A stretch of DNA of 64,000 nt from Nocardia neocaledoniensis (GCF_003182135.1 NZ_QGTL01000004.1:620001-684000); one strand, 5' to 3'. Counted from the stretch's first letter, positions 35,766-44,761 are shown. Translations and numbers: made by a program. The notes: generated by a model from the letters alone, not told the origin.

Positions 35766-36896
35766 TCAGTCCGGCTTGCCGAACTGCTCGTTGCGGCCGA
35801 GTGAGCGCAAGCGGAACCACTCCCGCAGGCCGGCCGGATCGCGCCGGGTCACCAGGAAGAACCAGGAGAACCGGATCCATTCCTGCGGCAGCAGCTTGCG
35901 CATACCCGGCTGCGACATCAGGTAGCCGCGGTTGCGGTAGGTGAAGTAGCGCTTCACCGGATCGTCCGGGTACTGGGTGTGCATCCGCCCGCCGAGGATC
36001 GGCTTGAACTCCTCGGCGCCGTTCGGGTGCAGGTAGGCGGTCTGCAGACAGGTGCCGAAGGGCAGCCCCGAGCGCACGAGGCGGCGGTGCACCTCCACCT
36101 CGTCACCGCGCACGAACAGCCGCAGATCGGGCACGCCGATCAGGTCGACGGCCTTGGCCGAGATCAGCGCGCCGTTGAACAGCGACGCGATGCCGGGCAG
36201 GAAGTCCTCGTCGCCGAGCTCCGAGCGCAGCCGCCGCCACACCACGCCGCGGCGCAGCGGGAAGGCGAGCCGGTCGGGTTCGTCGATGTCGCACACCACC
36301 GGCGACACCTCGACGAGGTTGTGGCGGCGCGCGCAATCCAGCAGCGTCGCAAGCACTTCGGGACCGTCGGGGCGGCCGTCGTCGTCGGCCAGCCACACCC
36401 AGTCGGCGCCCATGGTGAGCGCGTGCAGCATGCCGAGCGCGAAACCCCCCGCGCCGCCGAGGTTGTGGCGCGAGCCCAGGTAGGTGGCCTCGATCGGCTG
36501 CTGGGCGACCAGTTCGGCCACCTCGTCCTCGTTGGCGTTGTCGACGACGATCAGGTGGTCGATCGGCCGCGTCTGCGAGGCCAGGACTTTCAGCGATTCG
36601 GCGAGCAGCTCGCGGCGCTTGTGCGTGACGACGACGCCGATGATCCGTGCCTGCGGCCCGGTCTCGGTGGTGAGGTCGGCCGGTTCGGCGCCGGCGGGCA
36701 GTTCGACGTCGTCGTCGACGACGACGGAGGGCGCCGCGGGCTCGATCGGCGCCGGAGTCGCCTCGAGGCGGTCGGTCATGCTGAACCCACCCGGCACGGC
36801 AGCCGGGGCAGCCTCGTCACGTCCACCGCTCATACTGTGTCCGTTCGGCATGCTCGGGTCACGCTCCGCTTCCTCCTCCGGCCGCTGACCGCTCAT
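35766..36896 (-). CDS. glfT1: Galactofuranosyltransferase GlfT1
   Basis: GlfT1 adds the first two galactofuranose residues to the rhamnosyl linker on decaprenyl phosphate, from UDP-Galf. The GT2 domain starts near residue 83 (RIIGVVVTHKRRELLAESLK) and includes IVVDNANEDE, SRHNLGGAGGFALGMLHAL, the metal-binding Asp171-Asp173 (WLADDDGRPDG) and FVRGDEVEVHRRL. The first 80 residues are acidic, Pro/Ala-rich and probably disordered, making the protein (376 aa) longer than the mycobacterial enzyme by about 70 residues. Its ATG overlaps the wzt stop (ATGA), placing it third in a wzm-wzt-glfT1 operon. The association of this enzyme with the exporter genes is also seen in Mycobacterium. Confidence 0.92.
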   Translation of the reverse strand: MSGQRPEEEAERDPSMPNGHSMSGGRDEAAPAAVPGGFSMTDRLEATPAPIEPAAPSVVVDDDVELPAGAEPADLTTETGPQARIIGVVVTHKRRELLAESLKVLASQTRPIDHLIVVDNANEDEVAELVAQQPIEATYLGSRHNLGGAGGFALGMLHALTMGADWVWLADDDGRPDGPEVLATLLDCARRHNLVEVSPVVCDIDEPDRLAFPLRRGVVWRRLRSELGDEDFLPGIASLFNGALISAKAVDLIGVPDLRLFVRGDEVEVHRRLVRSGLPFGTCLQTAYLHPNGAEEFKPILGGRMHTQYPDDPVKRYFTYRNRGYLMSQPGMRKLLPQEWIRFSWFFLVTRRDPAGLREWFRLRSLGRNEQFGKPD

Positions 36897-37711
36897 GCCT
36901 TGTTCTGCTCCAGTTCTTTCTCGGACTCCAGCTCGCGCAGCACCTGTGCCACGTGATTACCCGCGTCGGGACCCTCATACGCGCGTACGACTTCTTCGAT
37001 GCCGCCGTGCTGACGGATCTGCCCGTGGTCGACCCACATCGCGGTGTCGCACAGCTGGGCGAGGAATTCGTTGGAGTGGCTGGCGAAGACGAGGATGCCC
37101 GAGCGCGCGACCAGCGACTGCAGCCGCGTGCGCGCCTTCTTCATGAACTCCGCGTCGACGGCGCCGATGCCCTCGTCGAGCAGCAGGATCTCGGGGTCGA
37201 TCGAGGTGACCACACCCATCGCCAGGCGCACCCGCATACCGGTGGAGTAGGTGCGCAGCGGCATCGACAGGTACTCGCCCAGCTCGGTGAAATCGGCGAT
37301 CTCGTCGATCTTGGCCATCATCTGCTTGCGCGTCTGCCCGAGGAACAGCCCGCGGATGATGATGTTCTCGTAGCCGGAGATCTCCGGATCCATGCCGACG
37401 CCGAGGTCGAACACCGGCGCCACCCGGCCGCGGATGCGCGCGCTGCCGCGCGAGGGTTCGTAGATGCCGGAGAGCAGCCGCAGCAGGGTCGACTTGCCCG
37501 CGCCGTTGTGCCCGACCAGGCCGACCCGGTCGCCCTCCTTGAGCGAGAGGTTGATGTCACGCAGCGCCTCGACGACGACCACATCGGAGCTGTTGCGCCC
37601 GATCGCGCCGCCCGCCTTGCCGAGGAAGGCCTTCTTCAGCGACCGCGACTTGGCGTCGAAGATGGGGAACTCGACCCACGCCTGATGGGTTTCGATACTC
37701 ACACGGCTCAT
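36893..37711 (-). CDS. wzt: ABC transporter ATPase, Wzt type (galactan export)
   Basis: This 272-aa ATPase energises export of a lipid-linked polysaccharide, here most probably the galactan precursor. It has Walker A GHNGAGKS (about 67-74), signature YSTGMRVRLA, which is the Wzt-type variant of LSGGQ, Walker B EILLLDEG, and the H-loop FASHSNEF. There is no long C-terminal carbohydrate-binding domain, as in the mycobacterial homologue. ATG 37711 is preceded by GGAG at 10 nt; the frame to 37750 would overlap the permease. It lies between the permease gene and glfT1 with tight spacing at both ends. Confidence 0.9.
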   Translation of the reverse strand: MSRVSIETHQAWVEFPIFDAKSRSLKKAFLGKAGGAIGRNSSDVVVVEALRDINLSLKEGDRVGLVGHNGAGKSTLLRLLSGIYEPSRGSARIRGRVAPVFDLGVGMDPEISGYENIIIRGLFLGQTRKQMMAKIDEIADFTELGEYLSMPLRTYSTGMRVRLAMGVVTSIDPEILLLDEGIGAVDAEFMKKARTRLQSLVARSGILVFASHSNEFLAQLCDTAMWVDHGQIRQHGGIEEVVRAYEGPDAGNHVAQVLRELESEKELEQNKA

Positions 37712-37724
37712 CGGTCCACTGCTC

Positions 37725-38720
37725 CTAAACCCAGTACGGGACGCGGGCACGGTACTGCTTGAGCGCCAGGATCGCGACGACCCAGCCGACCACCGTGATC
37801 GCGCCGACGATCGCCCAGTGATGCCATTCCGACGGCTCGCCGAGCAGCGGTGCGCGCACGATCTCGAGGTAGTGGAAGGTGGGCACGATCTCGATCAGCT
37901 TGGCCCGGTCGCTCATCCCGCCGACCGAGTTCTCCAGCGCCTTCGTCGACCACATGACCGGGGTGAGCACGAACAGCATCAGCGTCATCGAGCCGAGGAT
38001 CGGCGCGATGTCGCGGTAGCGGGTGCTGAAGATGCCGAACACGATCGACACCCACATGGCGTTGAGGAACAGCAGCACGATCGCCGGGATCGCCAGCAGC
38101 ACAGAGGCGTCGAGGTTGCGCCAGAGCGAGAACGCCACGAGCAGCACCGCGTAGATCGCCACGTTGTGGATGAAGAACAGGAACTGCCGCCACACCAGCC
38201 GGTACACGTGCACGCTCAGCGCCGAGGGCAGCTGTTTGATCAGGCCCTCGTTCGCGATGAAGACGTCCGAGCCCTCGAGGATCGAGGCGCTGATCACGTT
38301 CCAGATGATCAGGCCGACCGTCACATACGGCAGGTACTCACTGATCGGCTGATCCAGCAGGGTCGAATACAGCAGACCCATCGCCAGTGCCTGCAGGCCG
38401 GTCGCGATGGTGATCCAGAACGGGCCGAGCACCGAGCGGCGGTAGCGCTGTTTGATGTCCTGCCAGCCCAGCGACAGCCAGAGCTCGCGCTGGTGGAAGC
38501 CGTCGCGCATGTCCTTGAACGCGCGCCGGAAGGTCTGCGAATCCGACACCATCGGCTCCGCGACGAGCAGGGGGGAGTCGGTGGTGTGCTCTGCTTCGGC
38601 GGCTTCGGCCTGCTCGGCCTCGGTCACCGTGGAGTTGTCGTCAGAATGCACGGGGCTCTCTTCGGTACGCGCGTCGCTCCGGTCGGAGACCGAATCGGGA
38701 CGAGCGGCAGCTGCGGGCAC
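37725..38720 (-). CDS. wzm: ABC transporter permease, Wzm type (galactan export)
   Basis: The 331-aa product has an acidic, disordered N-terminus (about 1-65) followed by an ABC-2 type permease with six membrane helices. It begins with the amphipathic FHQRELWLSLGWQDIKQRYR element and the conserved RRSVLGPFWITIATGLQALA. Together with the Wzt ATPase it would form a channel for the lipid-linked galactan. A GTG at 38651 would remove 23 residues and is a possible alternative start. It is the first gene of the wzm-wzt-glfT1 operon, 13 nt before wzt. The gene set matches the Rv3781-Rv3783 group of M. tuberculosis. Confidence 0.88.
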   Translation of the reverse strand: MPAAAARPDSVSDRSDARTEESPVHSDDNSTVTEAEQAEAAEAEHTTDSPLLVAEPMVSDSQTFRRAFKDMRDGFHQRELWLSLGWQDIKQRYRRSVLGPFWITIATGLQALAMGLLYSTLLDQPISEYLPYVTVGLIIWNVISASILEGSDVFIANEGLIKQLPSALSVHVYRLVWRQFLFFIHNVAIYAVLLVAFSLWRNLDASVLLAIPAIVLLFLNAMWVSIVFGIFSTRYRDIAPILGSMTLMLFVLTPVMWSTKALENSVGGMSDRAKLIEIVPTFHYLEIVRAPLLGEPSEWHHWAIVGAITVVGWVVAILALKQYRARVPYWV

Positions 38721-38771
38721 GGTCCCCGACCTTACAGGGTGGACCGGTGGCTGGTACGTGGTGCGGGCGGG

Positions 38772-39359
38772 CTACAGATACTGCCCGCCGCCGACGTGTC
38801 CGCCCTGCTTCGGCTCACCCGCGTGCATCCCGGGCGGCAACGCCCCCTGACGCATCTGCTCGAGCTGCGCGCGCGCCGCCATCTGCTGGGCGAACAGCGC
38901 CGTCTGGATGCCGTGGAACAGACCCTCCAGCCAGCCGACCAGCTGAGCCTGGGCGATCCGCAGCTCCGCGTCCGACGGCACCGACTCGTCGGTGAAGGGC
39001 AGGGTGAGGCGTTCGAGTTCCTCGCGCAGTTCCGGCGCGAGACCCTGCTCGAGCTCGCGCACCGAGGACTTGTGGATCTCCTTGAGCCTGGACCGGCTGG
39101 CGTCGTCGAGCGGAGCCGCCCGCACCTCCTCGAGCAGCTGCTTGATCATGGTCCCGATGCGCATCACCTTGGCGGGCTGCTCGACCATGTCGGCCAGGGA
39201 TTCGCCGTTGTCCTTGTCGTCGGCGTCGGTCTTCTCGTCGTCGGGCACGACCTGCGCGGTGAACGCCGCGGCGCCGTTCTGGTCGGCGGGCACGGTGAGC
39301 GGACGGCCGTCTGGACCGATCACGACGATGGATTCCGGTACATCCTCCGAGTGCGTCAT
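38772..39359 (-). CDS. bpa: Bacterial proteasome activator Bpa
   Basis: Bpa forms a dodecameric ring that opens the 20S proteasome without ATP and passes unfolded proteins to it. The 195-aa protein has a disordered acidic N-terminus (1-55), a four-helix bundle (about 58-165; KVMRIGTMIKQLLEEVRAA, IHKSSVRELEQGL, AQLVGWLEGLFHGIQTALFA), a Gly-rich linker, and the C-terminal GQYL (192-195) that docks into the proteasome alpha ring. The GQYL end is diagnostic. In M. tuberculosis the homologue Rv3780 lies in the same place beside the Wzt/GlfT1 genes. Confidence 0.95.
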   Translation of the reverse strand: MTHSEDVPESIVVIGPDGRPLTVPADQNGAAAFTAQVVPDDEKTDADDKDNGESLADMVEQPAKVMRIGTMIKQLLEEVRAAPLDDASRSRLKEIHKSSVRELEQGLAPELREELERLTLPFTDESVPSDAELRIAQAQLVGWLEGLFHGIQTALFAQQMAARAQLEQMRQGALPPGMHAGEPKQGGHVGGGQYL

Positions 39360-39445
39360 ATCCCCATCATTGCGTGTGTGTCGGGTTCGCGCTAAAACCC
39401 CGACGCGGTTACACCGGGACGCCCGCTGCCCTTAAAGTGGCGGGC

Positions 39446-40648
39446 ATGACTTATGACGTCGCGAGGGTTCGGGGCCTGATACCGTCCCTGGGCGACGGCT
39501 GGATTCATCTGGATCCGCAGGCGGGGATGCTCGTTCCCGATTCGGTATCGCGTGCCGTGTCAACGGGTTTCCGCACCTCCTCGTTTTCCCACATCGGCCG
39601 CCACGGTGCGGCGACCCGCAGCGGCGCGATTCTCGAGGCCGCGCGCTCGGCGGTCGCCGACCTGGTCGGTGGAGATCCGGCCGGCGTCGTGCTCGGACCC
39701 GATCGCGCGGTACTGCTGGCCTGGCTGGCGGAATCGCTGAGTTCCCGGCTCGGTCTCGGCACCGGGATCGTGCTGTCGCGGCTCGACGACGAGGCCAATG
39801 TCGCGCCGTGGCTGCGCATCGCCAACCGGTACGGGGCGCACGTGCGCTGGGCCGAGGTCGAGATCGAGACCTGCGAGATGCCGTCCTGGCAGTTCGAGGA
39901 GCTCATCGGCCCGACCGCCCGCCTGGTCGCGCTCACCGCCGCGTCCCCGATCGTCGGCTCGGCGCCCGCGGTCCGGGTGGCCGCCGACCGCGTGCACGAC
40001 GTGGGCGGACTGCTGGTGGCCGACGCGTTCGGCGCCGCGCCCTACGCGCTGATCGACATCGACGAACTCAACGCCGACGTGGTCGCGCTGAGTGCCCCGT
40101 CGTGGGGCGGCCCGCAGGTGGGCGCTCTGGTCTTCCGCGATCCGGCGTTCCTCGATCGCATCCCGTCCATGTCGCTCAATCCCTATGCCAAGGGTGCTGA
40201 ACGGCTCGAGGTCGGCGGCCACCAGTACGCGTTGCTGGCCGGGCTCACCGAGTCGATCGACTTCCTCGCCGGCCTCGACGAGCGGGCCAGGGGCACCCGG
40301 CGCGAGCGGCTCGAGATGTCGATCACCTCGCTGCAGGACTATCACGACCAGCTGTTCGATCACCTGATGCAGGTGCTGGACAAGGTCGAGAACCTCACCG
40401 TGATCGGCCGAGCCTCCACCCGCATCCCCACCGTCAGCTTCACGATGGCGGGGATGCAGGCGGAGAAGGTGGCCGCCAAACTGGCCGACAACCGGATCGG
40501 CACGGTCAGCGGGGTGCACGGCGGCAGCAGGCTGCTCGACGCGCTCGGCGTCAACGACGAGGGCGGCGCCGTCACCATCGGCTTGGCGCCCTACACCACG
40601 CGCTACGAGATCGACCAGCTCGGCCGCGCCCTGAGCGCGCTCGAATAG
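39446..40648 (+). CDS. Cysteine-desulfurase-like protein lacking the PLP lysine
   Basis: The 400-aa product has the class V aminotransferase/cysteine desulfurase fold and keeps the family layout (LVADAFGAAPYALIDIDELN, SFSHIGRHGAATRSG, EVGGHQYALLAGL). The segment that normally reads S-x-H-K-x-x-G-P is here SAPSWGGP (216-223), so the His and the Schiff-base Lys are replaced by Pro and Ser219. The Gln that stacks near the cofactor is also not seen. It is therefore unlikely to use PLP in the usual way. The homologue Rv3778c occupies the same place in M. tuberculosis. TAAAGT ends 7 nt before the ATG (leaderless). Confidence 0.85.
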   Translation: MTYDVARVRGLIPSLGDGWIHLDPQAGMLVPDSVSRAVSTGFRTSSFSHIGRHGAATRSGAILEAARSAVADLVGGDPAGVVLGPDRAVLLAWLAESLSSRLGLGTGIVLSRLDDEANVAPWLRIANRYGAHVRWAEVEIETCEMPSWQFEELIGPTARLVALTAASPIVGSAPAVRVAADRVHDVGGLLVADAFGAAPYALIDIDELNADVVALSAPSWGGPQVGALVFRDPAFLDRIPSMSLNPYAKGAERLEVGGHQYALLAGLTESIDFLAGLDERARGTRRERLEMSITSLQDYHDQLFDHLMQVLDKVENLTVIGRASTRIPTVSFTMAGMQAEKVAAKLADNRIGTVSGVHGGSRLLDALGVNDEGGAVTIGLAPYTTRYEIDQLGRALSALE

Positions 40649-40652
40649 CCGC

Positions 40653-41636
40653 TCAGTCGCGGATCCGCAGTACGACCTTGCCGAAGGTCTCCGGCGAGTC
40701 GAGCAGTTCGTGCGCGCGCCCGGCCTCGGTGACCGGCAGTTCGGCGGAGATCACCGGCACCACCTCGCCCGCGGCCACCATCGGCCACAGCTGCTCGCGC
40801 ACCGCGGCGACGAGCTCGGCCTTGCTCCCGGCCCCGGCGCGCGGCCGGTTGCGCACATTGGTCGCGTGCACCGTGCCCCATTTGCCGAGCAGCGCGGCCA
40901 GATTCAGCGTGCCGGACACGCCGCCCTGCATGCCGATCACCACCAGCCTGCCGTGCGCGGCCAGCGCCTCCACATTGCGCTCGAGGTACTTGGCGCCCAT
41001 GTTGTCGAGGATGACGTCGGCGCCGTCGAACGCGGCGACCTCGGCGACGAAGTCCTGGGTCTTGTAGTTGATCAGCAGGTCGGCGCCCAGTTCGGCGCAC
41101 TTGGCCAGCTTCTCGTCCGAACCGGCCGTCACCGCGACGCGCGCCCCGAGCCGCTTGGCCACCTGGATCGCGCAGGTCCCGATCCCGCCGCCGCCACCGT
41201 GGATCAACACCAGCTCACCCGACCGCAGCCCGGCTGTCATGACCAGGTTCGACCACACGGTCACCGCCACCTCGGGCAGCCCTGCCGCCGCCACGGGATC
41301 GAGTCCCTCCGGAATCGGCAGCACCTGCGTCGCGGGCACCGCGACCCGCTCGGCGTACCCACCGCCCGCGAGCAGCGCGCACACCCGATCGCCGACCCGC
41401 CAGTCCCGTACTCCGTCACCGAGCGCGACGATCGTCCCCGAGCACTCCAGCCCCGGCACCGAACTGGCGTCCGCGGGCGGCGGATAGAACCCGCGCCGCT
41501 GCATCACATCGGCGCGATTCACCCCCGCCGCGATGACCTCGATCAACACTTCCCCCGGCCGGACCTCCGGATCGACCGTCTCGGTCCACTCCATCACCTC
41601 GGGCCCACCGAACCCGTTCAATTCGACAGCGCGCAT
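40653..41636 (-). CDS. Zinc-free NADPH:quinone oxidoreductase (MDR family)
   Basis: This is a 327-aa medium-chain reductase of the quinone-oxidoreductase type. The N-terminal GroES-like domain (MRAVELNGFGGPEVMEWTET, then GVNRADVMQRRGFYPPP) is followed by the Rossmann domain with IHGGGGGIGTCAIQVAKRLG (about 145-164). The cysteine/histidine zinc ligands of alcohol dehydrogenases are absent. It would reduce quinones or enones with NADPH. ATG 41636 gives the standard family start; the longer frame is not supported. It is convergent with the cysteine-desulfurase-like gene, 4 nt apart, a pairing also present in Mycobacterium (Rv3777/Rv3778c). Confidence 0.92.
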   Translation of the reverse strand: MRAVELNGFGGPEVMEWTETVDPEVRPGEVLIEVIAAGVNRADVMQRRGFYPPPADASSVPGLECSGTIVALGDGVRDWRVGDRVCALLAGGGYAERVAVPATQVLPIPEGLDPVAAAGLPEVAVTVWSNLVMTAGLRSGELVLIHGGGGGIGTCAIQVAKRLGARVAVTAGSDEKLAKCAELGADLLINYKTQDFVAEVAAFDGADVILDNMGAKYLERNVEALAAHGRLVVIGMQGGVSGTLNLAALLGKWGTVHATNVRNRPRAGAGSKAELVAAVREQLWPMVAAGEVVPVISAELPVTEAGRAHELLDSPETFGKVVLRIRD

Positions 41637-41718
41637 GCCCTCATCCTGCCCCGCCCGGGCCCGCGGCCGCCCAGCACCACGCCCGCCCGCCGCCGCGTCC
41701 GCTACCATTCCAGGCGAA

Positions 41719-41808
41719 GGAGACGTGGCAGAGCGGCCGAATGCACTCGCCTTGAAAGCGAGCGTGGCGTAAAACCCACCGGGGGTTCAAATCCCTCCGT
41801 CTCCGCCA
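41719..41808 (+). tRNA. tRNA-Ser (anticodon TGA)
   Basis: GGAGACG at 41719 pairs with CGTCTCC at 41798-41804, followed by the discriminator G and an encoded CCA. The anticodon stem CTCGC/GCGAG encloses CT-TGA-AA. A long variable arm and the GGTTCAAATCC T-arm confirm a class II serine tRNA that reads UCA/UCG-type codons. Confidence 0.97.
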
Positions 41809-41820
41809 AACCGCGGGCGG

Positions 41821-42189
41821 CTACTGCTCGTCCCAGGCCTGGATCGAGGTCTGGTCGACGATGCGGCCGTCGCGGATGTCGGCCATCGAGTGGACCAGGA
41901 CTCTGGTGCCGTCGGGGTAGCGGCAGGATTCGACGAAGGCGACGTGGTCGCCGTCCATCAGGATGCTCTCGAGTTTGTGGGTCATCTCGCGGGCGCAGAC
42001 ATCGGTGAACATCTCGCCGATGGCCGAACGGCCGTGCAGCACACGGGGATGACTGGGTTGATCGTGGTGGTCGACCATGCGGATCTCGGCGTCCTCGCCG
42101 TACAGATCCAGCAGGGTCCGGGCGTCTCGCCCCTCGATACCGCGGCGCAGTGCCTCGGCATCGAATCCAGATCCGGATGCGGTGCTCAT
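41821..42189 (-). CDS. SnoaL/NTF2-like protein
   Basis: The 122-aa product fits the cone-shaped alpha+beta barrel of the SnoaL/NTF2-like family: N-terminal helices (FDAEALRRGIEGRDARTLLD), LYGEDAEIRMVDHHDQPSHP, and the RVLHGRSAIGEMF segment, then beta strands (HVAFVESCRYPDGTRVLVHS, IVDQTSIQAW). Members are ligand-binding proteins, isomerases or hydrolases; no specific substrate can be named. It lies directly after tRNA-Ser on the other strand, 130 nt from the DUF2382 gene end. Confidence 0.88.
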   Translation of the reverse strand: MSTASGSGFDAEALRRGIEGRDARTLLDLYGEDAEIRMVDHHDQPSHPRVLHGRSAIGEMFTDVCAREMTHKLESILMDGDHVAFVESCRYPDGTRVLVHSMADIRDGRIVDQTSIQAWDEQ

Positions 42190-42272
42190 CGGGGTCTCCC
42201 TCGCTCGTCGTCAGCGAGCCGGACCAGGGCGATTCGGCCCGTACGCAGGACTTTACGCGCGATGAGCCGGTA

Positions 42273-42307
42273 ACGGCAGCCGTCCACGCAAGGTGGGCGG
42301 CTGCCGT
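42273..42307 (-). terminator. Hairpin terminator after the DUF2382 gene
   Basis: Arms 42273-42287 and 42293-42307 pair over 15 positions with one G-T wobble around a 5-nt loop, 13 nt past the stop. Confidence 0.8.
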
Positions 42308-42319
42308 CGACCGTGCCGG

Positions 42320-43096
42320 TTACGGCTGGTTGCGGCGCCGATCGTCGTCGATGCCTTCGGTGTCGACACGCTCCTTGCGCACGGTGTCGGAGATGGTCCG
42401 CTCATCGGCGACCTCGTCGACCTCCAACCGGACGCGTTCCACCGGAACGGCCTCCTTGTCGACGTGCACCTGGTCGGCGTGCAACGTCACCTCGCGTTCC
42501 TCCTCGCCGATCTCGGTCCTGCGACCGGTCTCCCGATCGGTGATCGGCTCGCGTTCGACGCGGACCTCCTCGTGCGTCACCGGGACGCGCACGTTCTGTT
42601 CCTCGGTGACCACGTACTTGCGCAGCCGGGCGGTGCCGACCTCCTCGCTCTCGGTGCCGACCCGGAGCTGTTCCTCCGAGCGGATCATCGAATTGTCCGT
42701 GGTCGTCGGGTTGCCGTGGGTCATCGGTTCGTCGCCGCCGGGGCGGATCTGCTGGCGGCCGTAGGTGTTCCAGCCCGCCGATCGTGGGTCGACGTGGTAG
42801 TGCTGGAACAGCTCCTGTTCGGACTGCGGGCTGATCCGCCCGCCGTCGTCGAGATGCGGTGCCGACTTCACCTGTTCCTTCTCGACGTGCAGGCTCAGGG
42901 TGTCGTCCTCGGCCCGGTGTTCGGCGCCCGCCAGCGGCACCAGCGAATCGCTGCTGAACAGCCCGGTCGAGACGGCCGCCCAGGTCGGCGAGCCGGTGGA
43001 ATTGTCGATGTAGATCTGCTTGACCTTGCCGATCTTCTCGCCCCGCTCGTCGTACGCGGTGGCTCCGATCAGCGAGTCCAGTGTCGCTCTGCCCAT
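42320..43096 (-). CDS. PRC-barrel and DUF2382 (YsnF/AvaK-type) stress protein
   Basis: This 258-aa protein has an N-terminal PRC-barrel (about 5-75; IGATAYDERGEKIGKVKQIY, GLFSSDSLVPLAGA). A linker and a C-terminal DUF2382 domain follow (about 140-250), with alternating charged strands (LRKYVVTEEQNVRVPVTHEE, VRVEREPITDRE, VTLHADQVHVDKEAVPVERV). It is soluble and strongly acidic. Such proteins are linked to general or desiccation stress in actinobacteria and Bacillus, with no defined biochemistry. Its ATG is preceded by a GGAGGATCATC stretch. It stands between the nitric oxide synthase gene and a SnoaL-like gene, with terminators on both sides. Confidence 0.92.
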   Translation of the reverse strand: MGRATLDSLIGATAYDERGEKIGKVKQIYIDNSTGSPTWAAVSTGLFSSDSLVPLAGAEHRAEDDTLSLHVEKEQVKSAPHLDDGGRISPQSEQELFQHYHVDPRSAGWNTYGRQQIRPGGDEPMTHGNPTTTDNSMIRSEEQLRVGTESEEVGTARLRKYVVTEEQNVRVPVTHEEVRVEREPITDRETGRRTEIGEEEREVTLHADQVHVDKEAVPVERVRLEVDEVADERTISDTVRKERVDTEGIDDDRRRNQP

Positions 43097-43322
43097 GATG
43101 ATCCTCCTACCTGGTGCGGAGGTCGCCCGATCCCGGCCACATCGGGTCCGGGATGGCGGCTCCGCTGGGTTGTGGTGATCGGTCAGTGCAGTTGTCCGGG
43201 TTCGGCCGGATCAGCTACCTCGAGGCAAATACCCGAGCCTTCGGCACACAAACAACGCCCGGTCAGCACGGCAATGAGTCAGCGATCTCGCCGTACACCG
43301 GGTGCCGCCGCGCAGATCGCGC

Positions 43323-43342
43323 ATCAGGCGGCGCCTCCTGAT
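43323..43342 (-). terminator. Short hairpin downstream of the nitric oxide synthase gene
   Basis: ATCAGG (43323-43328) pairs with CCTGAT (43337-43342), extended by flanking GC-rich bases with one bulge. It lies about 40 nt past the stop. The rest of 43097-43384 carries no convincing gene and holds the DUF2382 promoter. Confidence 0.5.
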
Positions 43343-43384
43343 CGCGCGTGCTCGCCGTCGCCCGGATCCCGGCGCGCCGGCGGA

Positions 43385-44530
43385 TCAGACGTCGGCGCGC
43401 TTGACGAAGTTCGGGCGGATGTCCAGATCCGGCTCGTCGTAGTAGCGGTGAAAGGTGGGGGTCAGTGCGGCGGAGATCGGCGGGTTGACCCAGCTCCAGT
43501 CGGTCGGGCACCGGCGGCCTGCCGCCTCCTCGCGCTGGACGTGATCGCAGAACTGCTTGGCGACCGTGTGATGGTCGACCATGTGCACACCCGAGTTACG
43601 GAAGCTGTGCAGGACAGCGTGATTCAGCTCGATCAGCGCCTTGTCGCGCCACAGGGTGCGCACCGACGAGGTGTCCAGACCCATCATGTCGGCGATCAGC
43701 GGCAGCATGTTGTAGCGGTCGGTGTCGGCCAGATTGCGCGCGCCGATCTCGGTGCCCACATACCAGCCGTTGAACGGCGCGAACGGATAGGTGATGCCGC
43801 CGATATCCAGATCCATGTTCGAAACAGCCGGAAGCGCATGCCATTTCAGGCCCAGGGTCGCGAACCATGGATAGTCGGGATGGCTCAGGTCCACCTCGCG
43901 GACCAGCTCGCGTGGCACATCGAAGTACCGCAGGCCCTCGTCGGGCGTGCTGATCAGCACGGGCAGCACGTCGAACGGGGTACGCGCGCCGCGCCAGCCC
44001 AGCGCTGTCGCCTGCTCGGTCGCGGCGATGTTGGCCGGGTCGCCGGTGACGGTGCCGTCGCCGTTGGGATAGCCGGCGTAGCGGATCAGCTGCGAGCTCA
44101 CGATCCGGTACTCGCGGCCCGGTTCGCGCTGCGGTCCGACCGTGATCATCGACTGGATCGCCCCGCCGTTGGTGGCCAGCCGCAAATGCTGCCAGCACGC
44201 CTCGGAAAGCTCTCGCGCGGAAGTAACCAGCCGGGCGTCCAGCAATTTCAGCGACCGCCAGTGCTTGCGGCCGACGCAGCGCGCGTGATTGCGCCAGGCC
44301 AGTTTCGCGCCGATCAGGATCTCCTCGCCACTGTGCCGATAGGTGCCGGTTCCGCGCAGTTCGGCGAGGGCCTCCAGGCGACGCTGGGCGGGCAGATGAC
44401 CCAGCTCGGGCTGGCGGAAGAACTCGTCGCACTCTCGGAGCCTGCGGTCGAGATCGGTGGTGAGTTCTTCGGTCGAAGATGCTGTGACAGTGGCCTTTTC
44501 GCAGACGGTGGGGCGCGAGAGCTGGTTCAC
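43385..44530 (-). CDS. nos: Bacterial nitric oxide synthase, oxygenase domain
   Basis: The enzyme oxidises L-arginine to citrulline and nitric oxide with heme and tetrahydropterin. The 381-aa protein is the oxygenase domain alone, as in other bacteria. The heme thiolate is Cys85 (AWRNHARCVGRKHW). Glu261 (NGWYVGTEIGARN) binds the arginine guanidinium, and Trp345/Trp347 (PTDWSWVNPP) lie at the pterin and dimer interface. It has no flavodoxin or reductase domain, and no reductase gene is adjacent, so electrons must come from a general reductase. The GTG at 44530 follows GGAGATG. A TTGACA..TACGTC promoter is seen at about 200 nt upstream. Confidence 0.96.
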   Translation of the reverse strand: MNQLSRPTVCEKATVTASSTEELTTDLDRRLRECDEFFRQPELGHLPAQRRLEALAELRGTGTYRHSGEEILIGAKLAWRNHARCVGRKHWRSLKLLDARLVTSARELSEACWQHLRLATNGGAIQSMITVGPQREPGREYRIVSSQLIRYAGYPNGDGTVTGDPANIAATEQATALGWRGARTPFDVLPVLISTPDEGLRYFDVPRELVREVDLSHPDYPWFATLGLKWHALPAVSNMDLDIGGITYPFAPFNGWYVGTEIGARNLADTDRYNMLPLIADMMGLDTSSVRTLWRDKALIELNHAVLHSFRNSGVHMVDHHTVAKQFCDHVQREEAAGRRCPTDWSWVNPPISAALTPTFHRYYDEPDLDIRPNFVKRADV

Positions 44531-44733
44531 GGGACATCTCCGGTCGGGCAGGGGTGCTTGGCCGTGCGCGGCGTACCCGGGGCACGGACCATCACCCGCG
44601 GGAGAACACCGCGACGCCGCGCGGCTACCTGGTCAGCGGCCAGTGTTCGCCGCGCGCATGCCGTCGGTGTTCGAACGCCGAAACTCGTTGGGAGCCAGCC
44701 TACGGCGGGTGTGCTGGCAGTGTGCTCCGAACG

Positions 44734-44761
44734 GACGTAATCGCACGGTGACCGATGTCAA
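44734..44761 (-). promoter_or_regulatory. Candidate promoter of the nitric oxide synthase gene
   Basis: On the minus strand TTGACA (44761-44756) is followed after 16 nt by TACGTC (44739-44734). The -35 is a perfect consensus, rare in this window. Transcription would start near 44727, leaving a leader of about 200 nt before the GTG. The leader (44531-44726) has a GTGC-rich dyad but no recognised riboswitch. Confidence 0.45.
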
